Shown: positions 33,867-43,977, numbered from the stretch's first letter. The stretch is DNA of 64,000 nt from Moraxella sp. (GCA_030525825.1 JAUNDZ010000002.1:45363-109362); one strand, 5' to 3'. Notes: generated by a model from the sequence alone, not told the origin. Translations and numbers: made by a program.

Positions 33867-36461
33867 GTGTCTAGGCTTGGCTGTGTGATTGTGGGTTTGT
33901 CTGTGTGCGTGAGTGCATGGGGGCAGGACGCACACCAAATCTTACCTTTGGCAGTCAAGCTCAATGGCACTTTTGTTACCAAAGATAAAGACAGCGATTA
34001 TCTGATTGATGTGGTTCAGATGGGCGATAAGCATTATCTTAGCGTGTCTGATTTGGCAGACATCATCTCTATTCACCCCACCAAGACCCAAGCAGGCTAT
34101 GAGTTTGATACACCCATTGGTGTGGCGACTTTAGCCAAAGAGCGTTTTTATGAGCTTGAGGGTCAAGACCATATTGCCTTAGATGAATTAAAAACGATGG
34201 GCATACACGCCAGCTATAGCCCAAGCGAGCTTGCCATCATCATCAATATGGGCTATAAAGCCAAATCCGCCAAACCCACCATTCAAAAAGTCGCCATCAC
34301 CCATAAACCCAAAGCCTTTGGGCTTATCAGTGCCTATGCCGATTTTGACATCAATGAGCGTCATACTAAGGACACCACCACCAGTCAGCTATCAACCAAC
34401 ATGGGGGCATTTGGCTATGCCTTAGGCGGTGTGTGGGGCGTAGATATGCGTCATTATGCCGACACAAGGGGGACGCTGGGTCAGCTAGACTTTCGTGGCG
34501 ATGACCGCACCCATCTTAATAACGCCTACTGGAGCACTTCAGGCGAGCGTTTTGCCACAAGGCTTGGTGTCAATCAAAGTAGCACAAGCGTGCGTGGTGT
34601 GGGCGAATATACAGGCGTGGGCGTGGCGTATAGCAGTCAGAGCATTGACCGTCATTTGTCAGCATTTGGCACGCACACCAAAAGCCTGCTTCAGGGACAA
34701 TACAACGACCTACAGACCATCACAGGGCAGGGCATGGCAGGCGGAGTGGCAGAGCTTCGTATCAGTGGTGCACCTGTGGCTCGGGTGCTGATTGGGCTAG
34801 ATGGGCGTTATGAGTTTTTGAATTTAGACGTGAGCAGGCTTGATACGGATACCACGCTGGTTGAGGTGGCACTGTATGAGTACCCCCAAGCCAGTCAGCC
34901 TGTTAGGATTGAACGTATCTTTGTGGGTAAACGCAGAAGTCGTGTCGCCACAGGAGAGTGGCTCATGGAGGCGGGAGTGGGGCGAGCGGGCAATGCCTTT
35001 GATGATGCCCTACAAAATACAAATGCCAAAGACCGCCTAACGTCCGATGTCTATGCAGAGTACGGGCTTTCTAACCGTGTGGCAGTCAAAGCAGGGCTTG
35101 GGGTGGTCTATGATGACCAAAACCGCTCACAGCATAGTCATTATGCAGGCATTAACTTTACGCCCATCAAATACGTCAATGCCGACATCGGCTACTGGCA
35201 TACCCCCACCCAAAATAGCTTAATTGGCGATGTGCGTTATGAACGCAAACACCTATCTGCAAACTACACCCTAGAGCGTCATCATGACAGAGGTGCCAAT
35301 AAAAACGACACCCTGCACAGTCTGTATGCCCATTATCGCCCAAGTGATAAACTTAGCCTAAACTTATCGCATTATGAATACCGCTACCATGCCAAAGACG
35401 ACTATCGTCAAACCCAAGTAAACATTGATACCACCATCAGCCCACAGCTGTCAGCAGGGGCGTACTGGTATAGTCTGCATGACCGCTATGGCTATCGGCT
35501 ACTGTGGTCAGATAAGGACGCCATCAACCGAGTGGGCATTCAAGGCGATGAGGACGGTCAAGAGCTGTCCATCTGGCACAAGCTAAGCCATAGGACAGCA
35601 CTGGGGCTGTCCATCACGCACCAAGATGGTCAAGACTTATTGTATCATGGCTTTGTCAATCATCAGGCATCTGAGCGTAGCGCCTTTGATGTGGGCTATA
35701 GCGCTTATCGGGGGCAGTTTGGCGTGCGGGGGGCGTGGCAGTATCGCCCGACAGATGGCGTGCAGGTGGCACTGGGCTACCAAAGTCGCTACACACAAGG
35801 GCTAAGCTATGGGGCTGATGAACACTTAAGAGACATCTGGCAAGATAAGCACTATATCTATGCCAAAGTGCGTTTTGATTTTTATAAACCCCACAAAAAA
35901 CCCCCACGCTTAGGCTACTACCCACACCAACAAAATGGCACGGTGATGGTCAATCTGTCGCACCCTGAGGGGCTTCATCTAGAGAGCGATAATATCCGCT
36001 TTGGTCTAAGCCAGATTAACACCGACAAACCCCATCAAAGACCTGTATCAGCAAGCCTACTTGGCAAGACCACAACCAGTAGCCAATACCTGATTACCAA
36101 TGTCCCTATCGGTGATTATGAGCTTGGTTTGGACGCTCGTCATTTGCCGTTTGAGTACATCACCGAAAATCTGCCCAAACCGACCCTAAGGCTGGGCAGA
36201 TACGCTCCAACGCTTGTGGACTTTAAACTCACCAAAACTTATGGCTTAACAGGCAGACTGTCTGACGGTCAAGAGGGCGTTATGATAGAGATTTGGCAGG
36301 GCGATAAGCGTGTGGGGCAGGTGATGAGTGATGAGATGGGCGACTTTCAACAATTTGAGCTGTCCGATGGGGTTTATACCCTGACATCGGCAGGCTATCA
36401 ACCATTGACCATCAGCATTGATGGCGATGTGGTGATGAATGTGGTGATGATAAAGGAGTGA
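33867..36461 (+). CDS. Outer membrane pilus usher
   Basis: An 864-residue secreted outer membrane protein, sized and ordered like chaperone-usher ushers. It has a signal peptide (cut near WGQ-DA), an N-terminal domain (about 25-125, DVVQMGDKHYLSVSDLADII), a long beta-barrel with a plug-like insert (PVARVLIGLDGRYEFLNLDV, VALYEYPQASQPVRIERIFV), and C-terminal beta domains (GLTGRLSDGQEGVMIEIWQG). The general layout resembles CS1/ECP-type ushers rather than PapC. The start is a GTG, 7 bp after GGGAG. It lies between the single-domain chaperone and the tip-like gene. Confidence 0.8.
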   Translation: MSRLGCVIVGLSVCVSAWGQDAHQILPLAVKLNGTFVTKDKDSDYLIDVVQMGDKHYLSVSDLADIISIHPTKTQAGYEFDTPIGVATLAKERFYELEGQDHIALDELKTMGIHASYSPSELAIIINMGYKAKSAKPTIQKVAITHKPKAFGLISAYADFDINERHTKDTTTSQLSTNMGAFGYALGGVWGVDMRHYADTRGTLGQLDFRGDDRTHLNNAYWSTSGERFATRLGVNQSSTSVRGVGEYTGVGVAYSSQSIDRHLSAFGTHTKSLLQGQYNDLQTITGQGMAGGVAELRISGAPVARVLIGLDGRYEFLNLDVSRLDTDTTLVEVALYEYPQASQPVRIERIFVGKRRSRVATGEWLMEAGVGRAGNAFDDALQNTNAKDRLTSDVYAEYGLSNRVAVKAGLGVVYDDQNRSQHSHYAGINFTPIKYVNADIGYWHTPTQNSLIGDVRYERKHLSANYTLERHHDRGANKNDTLHSLYAHYRPSDKLSLNLSHYEYRYHAKDDYRQTQVNIDTTISPQLSAGAYWYSLHDRYGYRLLWSDKDAINRVGIQGDEDGQELSIWHKLSHRTALGLSITHQDGQDLLYHGFVNHQASERSAFDVGYSAYRGQFGVRGAWQYRPTDGVQVALGYQSRYTQGLSYGADEHLRDIWQDKHYIYAKVRFDFYKPHKKPPRLGYYPHQQNGTVMVNLSHPEGLHLESDNIRFGLSQINTDKPHQRPVSASLLGKTTTSSQYLITNVPIGDYELGLDARHLPFEYITENLPKPTLRLGRYAPTLVDFKLTKTYGLTGRLSDGQEGVMIEIWQGDKRVGQVMSDEMGDFQQFELSDGVYTLTSAGYQPLTISIDGDVVMNVVMIKE

Positions 36462-36465
36462 TGTG

Positions 36466-37323
36466 ATGATAAGTAAGTATTTATTGGCGGTGATGGGTGT
36501 GATGGTGAGTAGTGCTGTATGGGCAAGGTGTCCCGTTATTGTTGATGATGACAATAAAACCTATGACAGCGTATCACGGGTAAATACTTTAACTGATATT
36601 GATGGTACAACCATTTATTTTTGCCGAACGGATAATGCCAGTTTATTGGTGAATTTTAATATTGATGAAAATACATTGGTCAATTTGCCAAATGGAAAAA
36701 CCCTACAAAATGGTGTGGTAAATATCCCTTTTGGTAGTGCATCTGCCCAAGCACCACTTAGTGTAGGCAGTGTGGTGATGTCTGGTGGGGCGAGTATCAC
36801 TGCACCCAACTTTAGACAGCTTGCCACCACCACTTATCCTTTGGTTGATATGGGAGGCTTTGGTCGTCGAGGGATATTTAATTTCTATGTCAGAGCCACA
36901 CGCCCAAAATCACAATGGACGCCGACCATAAAAAGGGAAGCGTGTGATGGTAAGCATGGCTGGGGAGTTTCCCATCAATATATCATTGACTATCTGCGTG
37001 CTAACGCCAAAGATATTTTTAACTTTAGTAATATTTCTAATCAGGCACAATGGACGCCAAGTACAGGTACGCACATTACCACTGCTAAAATCAATATCAA
37101 AGCTGAAGGCACAGGGACGGGCGTCATGCCAGCTAGGGTGGAGTTTCATTGGTTAAATAATACTGCAGGTCAGTATTTTGGTACAGAAAGAAATACTGAT
37201 GACGCTAAAACTCATCTATTTTGTTGGGTTAATGTGGGCATGACTATCACACCCGATAGCTCTGATGTCAATTTTCGCCATTCAGGAACATTTGGCACTA
37301 AAATTAACGTAATGACCAACTGA
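36466..37323 (+). CDS. Putative tip adhesin / minor pilus subunit
   Basis: A secreted 285-residue protein with signal peptide (cut near VWA-RC). It starts 4 bp after the usher stop with GGAG 7 bp upstream. The mature protein has four cysteines placed for two disulfides (one near CPVIVDD and YFC, one in EACDGKHGWG and FCWVN). Position last in a pilin-chaperone-usher-X cluster, size and cysteines fit a tip adhesin with an N-terminal binding domain and a C-terminal pilin domain (KTHLFCWVNVGMTI...). No ligand can be inferred. It converges on rlmH with a 2-bp gap and no terminator. Confidence 0.6.
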   Translation: MISKYLLAVMGVMVSSAVWARCPVIVDDDNKTYDSVSRVNTLTDIDGTTIYFCRTDNASLLVNFNIDENTLVNLPNGKTLQNGVVNIPFGSASAQAPLSVGSVVMSGGASITAPNFRQLATTTYPLVDMGGFGRRGIFNFYVRATRPKSQWTPTIKREACDGKHGWGVSHQYIIDYLRANAKDIFNFSNISNQAQWTPSTGTHITTAKINIKAEGTGTGVMPARVEFHWLNNTAGQYFGTERNTDDAKTHLFCWVNVGMTITPDSSDVNFRHSGTFGTKINVMTN

Positions 37324-37325
37324 CT

Positions 37326-37808
37326 TTATCCACCCCGATGATAAGGATGGTTGTTAATCACGCTCATCGCTCGATACAGCTGTTCGATAAGTATCACTCG
37401 CACCAAAGGGTGTGGCAGTGTCAAATCTGACAGCGACCACTTAAAATCCGCCGCCGACAGCACTTCACCAGACAATCCGTCCGCTCCGCCAATCACCAAC
37501 GCAATGTCCGCCCCATCGGTCATGGCGACGCTTAATTTGTCCGCCAAAGTTTCGGTGGATAGCATCTTTCCTTTGACTTCCAGCACCCATAGCCGCTCTT
37601 TTGGGTGGCGAGCTGATAAGATGGCTTGCCCTTCTTGCTGCTTGTATTTGTCGATGTCGGCAGGCGATGGGTTTTTGTGGCGTTTGGCAGGGGCAATCTC
37701 GACAATCTCGGTACTCATCATCGGCTGAATGCGTTTAAAATATTCATCAATGCCTGCTTGTACCCATGACGGCATCTTATGACCGACGCTTAGAATTCTT
37801 AATTTCAT
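37326..37808 (-). CDS. rlmH: 23S rRNA pseudouridine-1915 N3-methyltransferase
   Basis: Methylates pseudouridine 1915 in helix 69 of 23S rRNA. The 160 residues carry the SPOUT-fold features: opening KLRILSVGHKMPSWV, LWVLEVKGKMLST, the SAM-binding FVIGG-like loop (LVIGGADGLSGEV) and the ending EQLYRAMSVINNHPYHRGG. Length is near the usual 155. It stands alone on the minus strand between the pilus operon and the RDD gene. Confidence 0.95.
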   Translation of the reverse strand: MKLRILSVGHKMPSWVQAGIDEYFKRIQPMMSTEIVEIAPAKRHKNPSPADIDKYKQQEGQAILSARHPKERLWVLEVKGKMLSTETLADKLSVAMTDGADIALVIGGADGLSGEVLSAADFKWSLSDLTLPHPLVRVILIEQLYRAMSVINNHPYHRGG

Positions 37809-37945
37809 GTAAATGTTCCTTGATATTTTTGTGTATTTTAAAGAAAAATCATAAAAAAATCTCGTTTATTTGTGCGAATAAATGGCGTAAATTCAAAAAC
37901 TTTGCTATGCTAACGGCAATTTGGTTACCAAAAAAAGACATCAAT

Positions 37946-38428
37946 ATGACAAACACAGCACAGCCATTCCCTAATCCAGACCACCCTGCTCACAATCAGA
38001 CGGTGTATCAGTACGCAGGATTTTGGATTCGTTTTGTGGCACAGCTGGTTGATGGCATCATCTTTTTGCTCATCAGCGTGCCTTTATTGTATCTCATCTA
38101 TGGCGATGCCTATTTTAGTGCCGAGCCATCAACGCAGATATTTTTTGGGGTGGCGGATGTGCTGATTTCGGTGTGCTTGCCGCTGGTGGCTACTTTTTGG
38201 TTCTGGACAAGAAAAGGGGCGACCCCCGGCAAGATGCTGCTTGGTCTAAAAGTACTCGATGCCAACACAGGCAATCTTTTGACAGCGGGGCAAGCGGTCA
38301 TTCGTTATCTTGGTTATATCGTCTCGTCTGTGGTGCTTTGCTTGGGTTATATTTGGGCGGGTTTTGATAAGAAAAAACAAGGCTGGCATGACAAACTTGC
38401 CAAAACCGTCGTCGTGCGTGAGCGATAG
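37946..38428 (+). CDS. RDD family membrane protein
   Basis: A 160-residue inner membrane protein of the RDD family, with the Arg-Asp pattern in YAGFWIRFVAQLVDGIIFLL and later TRKGATPGKMLLGLKVLDAN. Three to four hydrophobic segments are visible. The role is unknown; some RDD proteins are ion antiporters. The frame runs 60 codons further up, overlapping rlmH antisense, but that part has no family resemblance; I start at the ATG at 37946. Confidence 0.8.
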   Translation: MTNTAQPFPNPDHPAHNQTVYQYAGFWIRFVAQLVDGIIFLLISVPLLYLIYGDAYFSAEPSTQIFFGVADVLISVCLPLVATFWFWTRKGATPGKMLLGLKVLDANTGNLLTAGQAVIRYLGYIVSSVVLCLGYIWAGFDKKKQGWHDKLAKTVVVRER

Positions 38429-38491
38429 TTTTTGGCGATTTGGTTGTTTTAAGGCTGTTTGGTTTAAGATTATTTGGATGATTGATGTGCA

Positions 38492-38920
38492 ATGACCCCA
38501 CAAAGCCGCCAAGACGATAGCAAAGCTAAGAGCAAAAAAGCCATCGGCGATGAGTATGAGCAGCGTGCCAGAGCGTGGGTTGTGCAGTCGGGACTTACCG
38601 TGGTTGCGTGTAACTTTCATGCCCCAAAGATGGGCGAGATTGACATCATTGCCACGCAGATGGATGCGGACAAAATGGGTAGGGTGATGCAGACGCTGGT
38701 ATTCATCGAAGTGCGTTCTCGCAGACTTGGGCAATTTGCCAGCAGCACCGAGAGTATCACCTTAGCCAAACAGCGAAAAATCATCCAAGCGGCACAGTAT
38801 TTTGTGATGCAAAACCCCCAGTTTGAGCGGTATGATTGTCGTTTTGATGTGATTGCTTTTGACCGTCAAGGGGATGATGAACACGCCGAGTGGATACGGG
38901 CGGCTTTTTTGGCACAGTAG
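38492..38920 (+). CDS. yraN: YraN family (UPF0102) nuclease-like protein
   Basis: A 142-residue protein with a PD-(D/E)XK-like core: EYEQRARAWVVQSG, then GEIDIIA (about 48-54) and LVFIEVRSRR (about 70-79), giving the E/D...D...ExK-like set in which Lys is replaced by Arg as in many YraN proteins. Function is not established. The dolP-like BON lipoprotein follows after about 120 bp, as in the E. coli yraN region. Confidence 0.88.
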   Translation: MTPQSRQDDSKAKSKKAIGDEYEQRARAWVVQSGLTVVACNFHAPKMGEIDIIATQMDADKMGRVMQTLVFIEVRSRRLGQFASSTESITLAKQRKIIQAAQYFVMQNPQFERYDCRFDVIAFDRQGDDEHAEWIRAAFLAQ

Positions 38921-39044
38921 CCCAAGTGCTTCGCTTATTTGACTTATTTTAATCAATCAACAATGTGGGTGGTCGGTATGGCTTGGCAATATGAGTTGTT
39001 CAAGTTCGACCCGTTGGTAAGATAATCGTTAAAAGGATAACACC

Positions 39045-39863
39045 ATGCAAACATTCATGAAAAACACCACCAAGGCAGCCGCATTGATGCTGGTAAGTGC
39101 CATGAGCTTGACAGCGTGCAGTACGCTTGGCGGTGGCAATGATAACTTTGGGGCTTATGAGATGGGTCGCAGTATCCCTGAACGCATCAGCGATGAGAGT
39201 ATTGAGCTGACCGCTCGCAAGAATCTGTCTCGCATCGCAGGCGTGAACGAGAACACGGTGCGAATCGCCCTTGACAGCTTCCGTAGAGAAGTACTCATCA
39301 CAGGCGAAGTACCCAGCCAAGCCGTCAAAAATGACATCGAAGCGATGGTAAAATCGATGAAAGATGTAACGGCGGTGTATAATTATCTGACCGTCGCTGA
39401 TACCCCAAAAAGCCAAAGCCACACCGTACACGAAAGCTATCTAAAATCCAAGATTAACGCACGCCTGCTCGCCAATAAAGGCATCAAATCATCACAATAT
39501 AAGCTCGTCGTACGAGACCGCACCGCTTATGTGATGGGCTATATGACCCCAGAGCAACAAAATTATGTGCTAGAAGCCGTCCAAAACACCGCAGGCATGG
39601 CATCAGCCGTAACCTTGACCACGCTGGTCAATGGCGATGTTGTCGCTGCCCCAACAAACGGACAAGACGCCGCACCTGCTGACAGCGTGGTTTATGGTGG
39701 CGTGGTTAGCACCCAGCCTGCCAATGACCCATACGCACTTCAAGAAATCTATGTGCCGAACGCCAGCACCAACGCCCCGACCAATGTCGCCCCTGTCTAT
39801 ACGCCCAAAGGCTCAGGCACGAGTGGCTATGTGCAGCTGTATCAAGGGACAGACAACCCTTAA
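39045..39863 (+). CDS. dolP: DolP-like lipoprotein with two BON domains
   Basis: An outer-membrane-associated lipoprotein thought to bind anionic phospholipids and maintain envelope integrity. The lipobox is LTAC (Cys25). Two BON domains follow, about 48-118 (ELTARKNLSRIAGVNENTVR...VLITGEVPSQAVK) and 128-196 (LKSKINARLLANKGIKSSQY...AYVMGYMTPEQQ). A long low-complexity tail rich in Ala, Pro, Asn and Thr (about 200-272) is extra compared with E. coli DolP (191 residues). The ATG at 39045 is 8 bp after AAAAGG. Confidence 0.85.
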   Translation: MQTFMKNTTKAAALMLVSAMSLTACSTLGGGNDNFGAYEMGRSIPERISDESIELTARKNLSRIAGVNENTVRIALDSFRREVLITGEVPSQAVKNDIEAMVKSMKDVTAVYNYLTVADTPKSQSHTVHESYLKSKINARLLANKGIKSSQYKLVVRDRTAYVMGYMTPEQQNYVLEAVQNTAGMASAVTLTTLVNGDVVAAPTNGQDAAPADSVVYGGVVSTQPANDPYALQEIYVPNASTNAPTNVAPVYTPKGSGTSGYVQLYQGTDNP

Positions 39864-39971
39864 TTCACACAAGCACGGCAAGCACCCAGATGGCAAATAT
39901 GACCGATGACAACAGTTCATCACAAAAACATAAAAAACCTGCATAAATCTGGGTGTAAAACGCCAAACTTT

Positions 39972-39980
39972 TGTTATAAT
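39972..39980 (+). promoter_or_regulatory. Extended -10 promoter for ibaG-murA
   Basis: TGTTATAAT matches TGnTATAAT, 43 bp upstream of ibaG. There is no good -35. Confidence 0.45.
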
Positions 39981-40023
39981 AGTAAGATTAACCGACCTAT
40001 TTTTAAACTGATTTGGAAAACAC

Positions 40024-40269
40024 ATGAACGCTGACGATCTCATCGAACTACTAAGACCACATTTCCCCGAAGCTGAAATCCAAGCCGCCAATCAAGGCAA
40101 TAAATTTGAAGTGCTGATTGTGGACGCCATCTTTGACGGCAAACGCCCCGTACAGCGTCAGCAAGCGGTCTATGCCATCGTCAATCCGCACATCCAAAGT
40201 GGTGCGATGCACGCCTTGACCATTCATGCCTTGACACCTGCTGAATACGACGCCAAAAAGGGACAATAA
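40024..40269 (+). CDS. ibaG: BolA-family protein IbaG
   Basis: A small BolA-type protein of 81 residues that, with monothiol glutaredoxins, takes part in Fe-S cluster handling. It shows the class II KH-like fold order and the loop FDGKRPVQRQQAVYAIVNPH with the conserved C-terminal helix and ALTIHALTPAE. It is immediately followed by murA (the stop is adjacent to the murA ATG), the same pair as in E. coli, where it was named for its place by murA. Confidence 0.92.
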   Translation: MNADDLIELLRPHFPEAEIQAANQGNKFEVLIVDAIFDGKRPVQRQQAVYAIVNPHIQSGAMHALTIHALTPAEYDAKKGQ

Positions 40270-41532
40270 ATGGATAAATTCAAAATCATTGGCAAAAGCC
40301 GCATTGCAGGCGAAGTTGCCATCTCTGGCTCAAAAAATGCCGCATTGCCGCTGCTTGCCGCCATGCTGCTGCCAAATGACGAGACCGTCCTGCACAATGT
40401 CCCAACCCTAAAAGACACCGAGACACTCATCAAGCTCATTGCAGGCACTGGCGTTGCCATCAAAAAAGAAGGTAACACAGTCGTTGCAGATGCCCGAAGC
40501 GTAACCAACTACTACGCACCTTATGAGCTGGTGCGTACCATGCGTGCGTCCATCTTGGTGCTAGGTCCGCTGTTGGCTCGTTTTGGCGAAGCAGAAGTTT
40601 CACTGCCGGGGGGTTGCTCCATCGGCTCTCGTCCTGTGGATCAACATTTAAAAGCCTTTGAAGCTTTGGGTGCGACCATCAATGTAGAAAATGGCTATGT
40701 TAAGGCAAAAGCCCCAGCAGGCGGTCGCTTGATTGGCTGTGATTTCACCTTTGATATGGTAACGGTTGGCGGCACCGAAAATGTCATCATGGCAGCCGCT
40801 CTTGCTCGTGGCACCACTCGCCTTGAAAACTGTGCCTGTGAGCCAGAAGTGGTGGATTTGGCGAATATGCTCGTAGCGATGGGTGCCAAGATTGACGGCA
40901 TTGGCACACCAACGATGGTCATCGAAGGTGTGGAGAGCTTGCACGGCTGTGAGTACAGCGTGATTGCCGACCGCATTGAGACAGGTTCGTATCTGGCAGG
41001 TGCTTTGATGAGTGAGGGCGATGTGCTGACCACCAACACATCAGCGGAGCATCTACACTCTGTCTTAAAGAAATTTGAGGCGATGGGGGCGACCATCACC
41101 ACAGGCGATGATTGGATTCGTGCTGTCATGAAAGGCAGACCCAAGGCGGTGGACATTCGTACCCAAGTTCACCCTGGCTTCCCAACCGATATGCAGGCAC
41201 AGCTCATGGCGGTGTGCTGTCTGGCGGATGGAGTTAGCACCATCATTGAGAACATCTTTGAAAACCGCTTCATGCATGTGCCTGAGCTTAACCGCATGGG
41301 GGCGAATATCCGCATTGATGGGCATACTGCCATCGTAACAGGCGTGGATAAGTTCACCCCTGCCCCTGTGATGGCGACCGATTTGCGTGCGTCCATGTCG
41401 CTGGTCATGGCGGCAGCGTGTGCCGATGGAGAGAGCATCATTGACCGCATCTATCACATCGATCGGGGTTATGATGATGTGGAGAATAAGCTCAAAGCCT
41501 TAGGCGTGAACATCGAACGCATCAAAGGGTAG
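40270..41532 (+). CDS. murA: UDP-N-acetylglucosamine 1-carboxyvinyltransferase
   Basis: First committed step of peptidoglycan synthesis; the fosfomycin target. The 420 residues begin [20 protein letters not shown] with the conserved Lys22-Asn pair (SGSKNAALP), have the active-site loop [15 protein letters not shown] with the PEP-binding Cys, and end in the EPSP-like second domain. Cys in the loop predicts ordinary fosfomycin sensitivity. It is translated without a gap after ibaG and is followed by a strong terminator. Confidence 0.97.
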   Translation: MDKFKIIGKSRIAGEVAISGSKNAALPLLAAMLLPNDETVLHNVPTLKDTETLIKLIAGTGVAIKKEGNTVVADARSVTNYYAPYELVRTMRASILVLGPLLARFGEAEVSLPGGCSIGSRPVDQHLKAFEALGATINVENGYVKAKAPAGGRLIGCDFTFDMVTVGGTENVIMAAALARGTTRLENCACEPEVVDLANMLVAMGAKIDGIGTPTMVIEGVESLHGCEYSVIADRIETGSYLAGALMSEGDVLTTNTSAEHLHSVLKKFEAMGATITTGDDWIRAVMKGRPKAVDIRTQVHPGFPTDMQAQLMAVCCLADGVSTIIENIFENRFMHVPELNRMGANIRIDGHTAIVTGVDKFTPAPVMATDLRASMSLVMAAACADGESIIDRIYHIDRGYDDVENKLKALGVNIERIKG

Positions 41533-41540
41533 TTTTAAAT

Positions 41541-41566
41541 GCACCACCTGCTGTGGTGCGTTTTTA
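41541..41566 (+). terminator. Terminator after murA
   Basis: GCACCAC-CTGCT-GTGGTGC forms a 7-bp GC-rich hairpin followed by GTTTTTATTT. Confidence 0.8.
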
Positions 41567-41596
41567 TTTGATAGTTTTAACCAATAAAAAAGACTG

Positions 41597-42253
41597 ATGA
41601 TGACTGATGATTTTAATGGCTTGACCATTGCCCTATCAAAAGGGCGTATCTTAGATGAGACCCTGCCTTTGTTTGATAAAGCAGGCATTCGTCCTTTAGA
41701 AGACATGAACAAATCTCGCAAATTGATTTTTCAAAGCAGCGACCCAGCCGTCCGATTTTTGCTCTTGCGTGCGTCCGATGTGCCGACCTATGTGGAGCAT
41801 GGAGCGGCGGACATTGGCGTATCTGGCAAAGATGTGCTGATGGAATATGATGCTGCTGTGTATGAGCTTATTGACCTAAACATTGCCAAATGCCGCCTGA
41901 TGACGGCAGGGGTCAAAGGGGCGGTACTGCCCACCCGCCGTCTGCGTATCGCCACCAAATACGCCAATGTCGCCAGAGAATATTTCGCTTCTCGTGGCGA
42001 GCAGGTGGACATCATCAAGCTGTACGGCTCAATGGAGCTGGCTCCTTTGGTGGGGCTTGGTGATTTGATTGTCGATGTGGTGGATACGGGCAATACTTTG
42101 CGAGCTAATGGATTGGAGCCGCTTGATGAAATTTGTCAGGTATCATCACGCCTGATTGCCAATCCTGTCAGCTACAAGCGAAAACTAAGCCAGTTGCAGC
42201 CGATTTTAGATGTGCTTGAGCAAACAGTGCATCAAAGACAACATGGGGTCTGA
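41597..42253 (+). CDS. hisG: ATP phosphoribosyltransferase, short form
   Basis: First step of histidine synthesis. The 218-residue protein is the short (HisG-S) type, which lacks the C-terminal regulatory domain and needs HisZ for activity. Motifs: [18 protein letters not shown] (9-26), [13 protein letters not shown], and the PRPP loop [18 protein letters not shown]. HisZ is not in this window. It heads a unit hisG-(gamma-glutamylcyclotransferase-like)-hisD-hisC, in which the next gene overlaps it by 11 bp. Confidence 0.95.
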   Translation: MMTDDFNGLTIALSKGRILDETLPLFDKAGIRPLEDMNKSRKLIFQSSDPAVRFLLLRASDVPTYVEHGAADIGVSGKDVLMEYDAAVYELIDLNIAKCRLMTAGVKGAVLPTRRLRIATKYANVAREYFASRGEQVDIIKLYGSMELAPLVGLGDLIVDVVDTGNTLRANGLEPLDEICQVSSRLIANPVSYKRKLSQLQPILDVLEQTVHQRQHGV

Positions 42254-42614
42254 TGTGGAGCATCTGTTTGTTTATGGCACGCTTGCCCCAAATCGCCCCA
42301 ATCATCACATCATGACACCGATTGATGGCACATGGCAAGTCGCCACCACCAAAGGTTATCTTCACGCCCAAGGTTGGGGAGTGACACAAGGTTATCCTGC
42401 ACTAATCCCTGACGAACAAGGTGAGGTGGTGCATGGATTTGTGTTTTCATCAGATAAGCTGTGCGAGCATTGGCAGCGTCTCGATGCTTTTGAGGGGGTG
42501 GAGTATCAACGCAAGCCCATCGTCGTTACACTCACAGACGGTCAGACACTCACGGCTTTTGTGTATGCTTTGGCGGATAAAACCGCTGCTTTAATTGATA
42601 ATCGTTCATTTTAA
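42243..42614 (+). CDS. Gamma-glutamylcyclotransferase-like (AIG2/GGACT) protein
   Basis: A 123-residue protein of the AIG2-like/GGCT fold. The signature is [11 protein letters not shown] (about 7-17) near the N-terminus, the likely acid residue is in [13 protein letters not shown] (about 84-96), and FVYALAD follows. Such proteins cyclise gamma-glutamyl amines or peptides. It overlaps hisG by 11 bp and lies 13 bp before hisD, so it is embedded in the his unit without an obvious role in histidine synthesis. The ATG at 42243 is chosen since upstream residues are not conserved. Confidence 0.8.
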   Translation: MGSDVEHLFVYGTLAPNRPNHHIMTPIDGTWQVATTKGYLHAQGWGVTQGYPALIPDEQGEVVHGFVFSSDKLCEHWQRLDAFEGVEYQRKPIVVTLTDGQTLTAFVYALADKTAALIDNRSF

Positions 42615-42627
42615 TTAGTAGGTTCTT

Positions 42628-43947
42628 ATGCCAGATTTAGCCATTTTAAATAGCCAAGATATTGATTTTAAAGATAAATTAGCCAAACTACTCGCCTTTG
42701 AGACCGTAACCGATACCGCCCTTGTGCAGACGGTCAATGACATCATCGCCCAAGTCCGCAAAGATGGCGATGAAGCGGTGTTTGAGCTGACCAAGCGATT
42801 TGACCAGCATCCTGCTGTCAGCATGGACGAGCTGTTCATCGGTGCTGATAAACTACAAGCCGCCTTTGATGGCTTGAGCGACGAAGTCAAAACCGCCTTG
42901 GAGCTGTCAGCCAAGCGTATTTTTGATTTTCATCAATACCAAAAAGAGTCAGGCTTTCGTTTCGTTGATGGTCTGGGCAATACCTTGGGACAAAAAGTAA
43001 CCCCACTTGACCGTGTGGGCATCTATGTGCCAGGCGGATTGGCAAGCTATCCATCAAGCGTCCTGATGAATGCCATTCCTGCCAAAGTTGCAGGCGTAGG
43101 ACACATCACGATGGTCGTGCCTGCCCCAAAAGGCGAACTCAACCCATTAGTCTTGGCGGCAGCCCACCTAGCAGGCGTGGATGAAGTCATCACCATCGGT
43201 GGGGCTCAGGCGGTGGCGGCACTGGCTTATGGCACGCATCGCATCAATCCTGTTGATAAAATCACAGGTCCGGGCAATAAATATGTCGCTGCTGCTAAGC
43301 GAGCGGTATTTGGACAAGTTGGTATTGATATGATTGCAGGACCGTCAGAGGTGCTGGTCTATGCCGAGGGCGAGACGGCAGATGATGCCGACTGGCTGGC
43401 GATGGATTTGTTATCGCAAGCTGAGCATGACACGGTGGCACAGGCGATTTTTGTAACCACTTGTCCTAAGCAGCTCGATGCGGTCAAAGCCGCCCTTGAT
43501 AAGGCATTGGCAAAGCTGCCAAAAGCCGACATCGCTCGTCAAGCACTTGCCAACCGTGGGGCATTAATCCTTGTCAAAGACCGAGCTGAGGGTGTGGCGG
43601 TGATTAACCAAGTTGCCCCTGAGCATTTAGAATTGTCGCTTGACAACCCTGATGAAGTCGAAAAGCTTGTGCGTCATGCAGGGGCGATATTCTTGGGCAG
43701 ACACACCCCGGAGGCGATTGGCGATTATTGTGCAGGGTCAAACCATGTTCTACCCACATCGGGGACGGCACGGTTTAGCTCGCCATTAGGGGTGTATGAT
43801 TTCACCAAAAAAACATCGCTCATCTACTGTACGCCTGAGGGTTCAAAGCCCCTAGCTCATACGGCTGATGTCTTGGCAGTACAAGAAAACCTTGACGCTC
43901 ACGCCTTGTCAGCACGCTATCGTCATGGCGTGGTGAATCTGGACTAA
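42628..43947 (+). CDS. hisD: Histidinol dehydrogenase
   Basis: Oxidises histidinol to histidine in two NAD-dependent, zinc-assisted steps. Full length at 439 residues. Motifs: VGIYVPGGLASYPSSVLMNA, GGAQAVAALAYGT, KITGPGNKYVAAAKRAVFG, GIDMIAGPSEVLV, QAEHD and the catalytic VAPEHLEL. It is followed by hisC after 30 bp. Confidence 0.97.
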   Translation: MPDLAILNSQDIDFKDKLAKLLAFETVTDTALVQTVNDIIAQVRKDGDEAVFELTKRFDQHPAVSMDELFIGADKLQAAFDGLSDEVKTALELSAKRIFDFHQYQKESGFRFVDGLGNTLGQKVTPLDRVGIYVPGGLASYPSSVLMNAIPAKVAGVGHITMVVPAPKGELNPLVLAAAHLAGVDEVITIGGAQAVAALAYGTHRINPVDKITGPGNKYVAAAKRAVFGQVGIDMIAGPSEVLVYAEGETADDADWLAMDLLSQAEHDTVAQAIFVTTCPKQLDAVKAALDKALAKLPKADIARQALANRGALILVKDRAEGVAVINQVAPEHLELSLDNPDEVEKLVRHAGAIFLGRHTPEAIGDYCAGSNHVLPTSGTARFSSPLGVYDFTKKTSLIYCTPEGSKPLAHTADVLAVQENLDAHALSARYRHGVVNLD

Positions 43948-43977
43948 TTTAAAACAAACCCATCAAAGAGCGATAAC

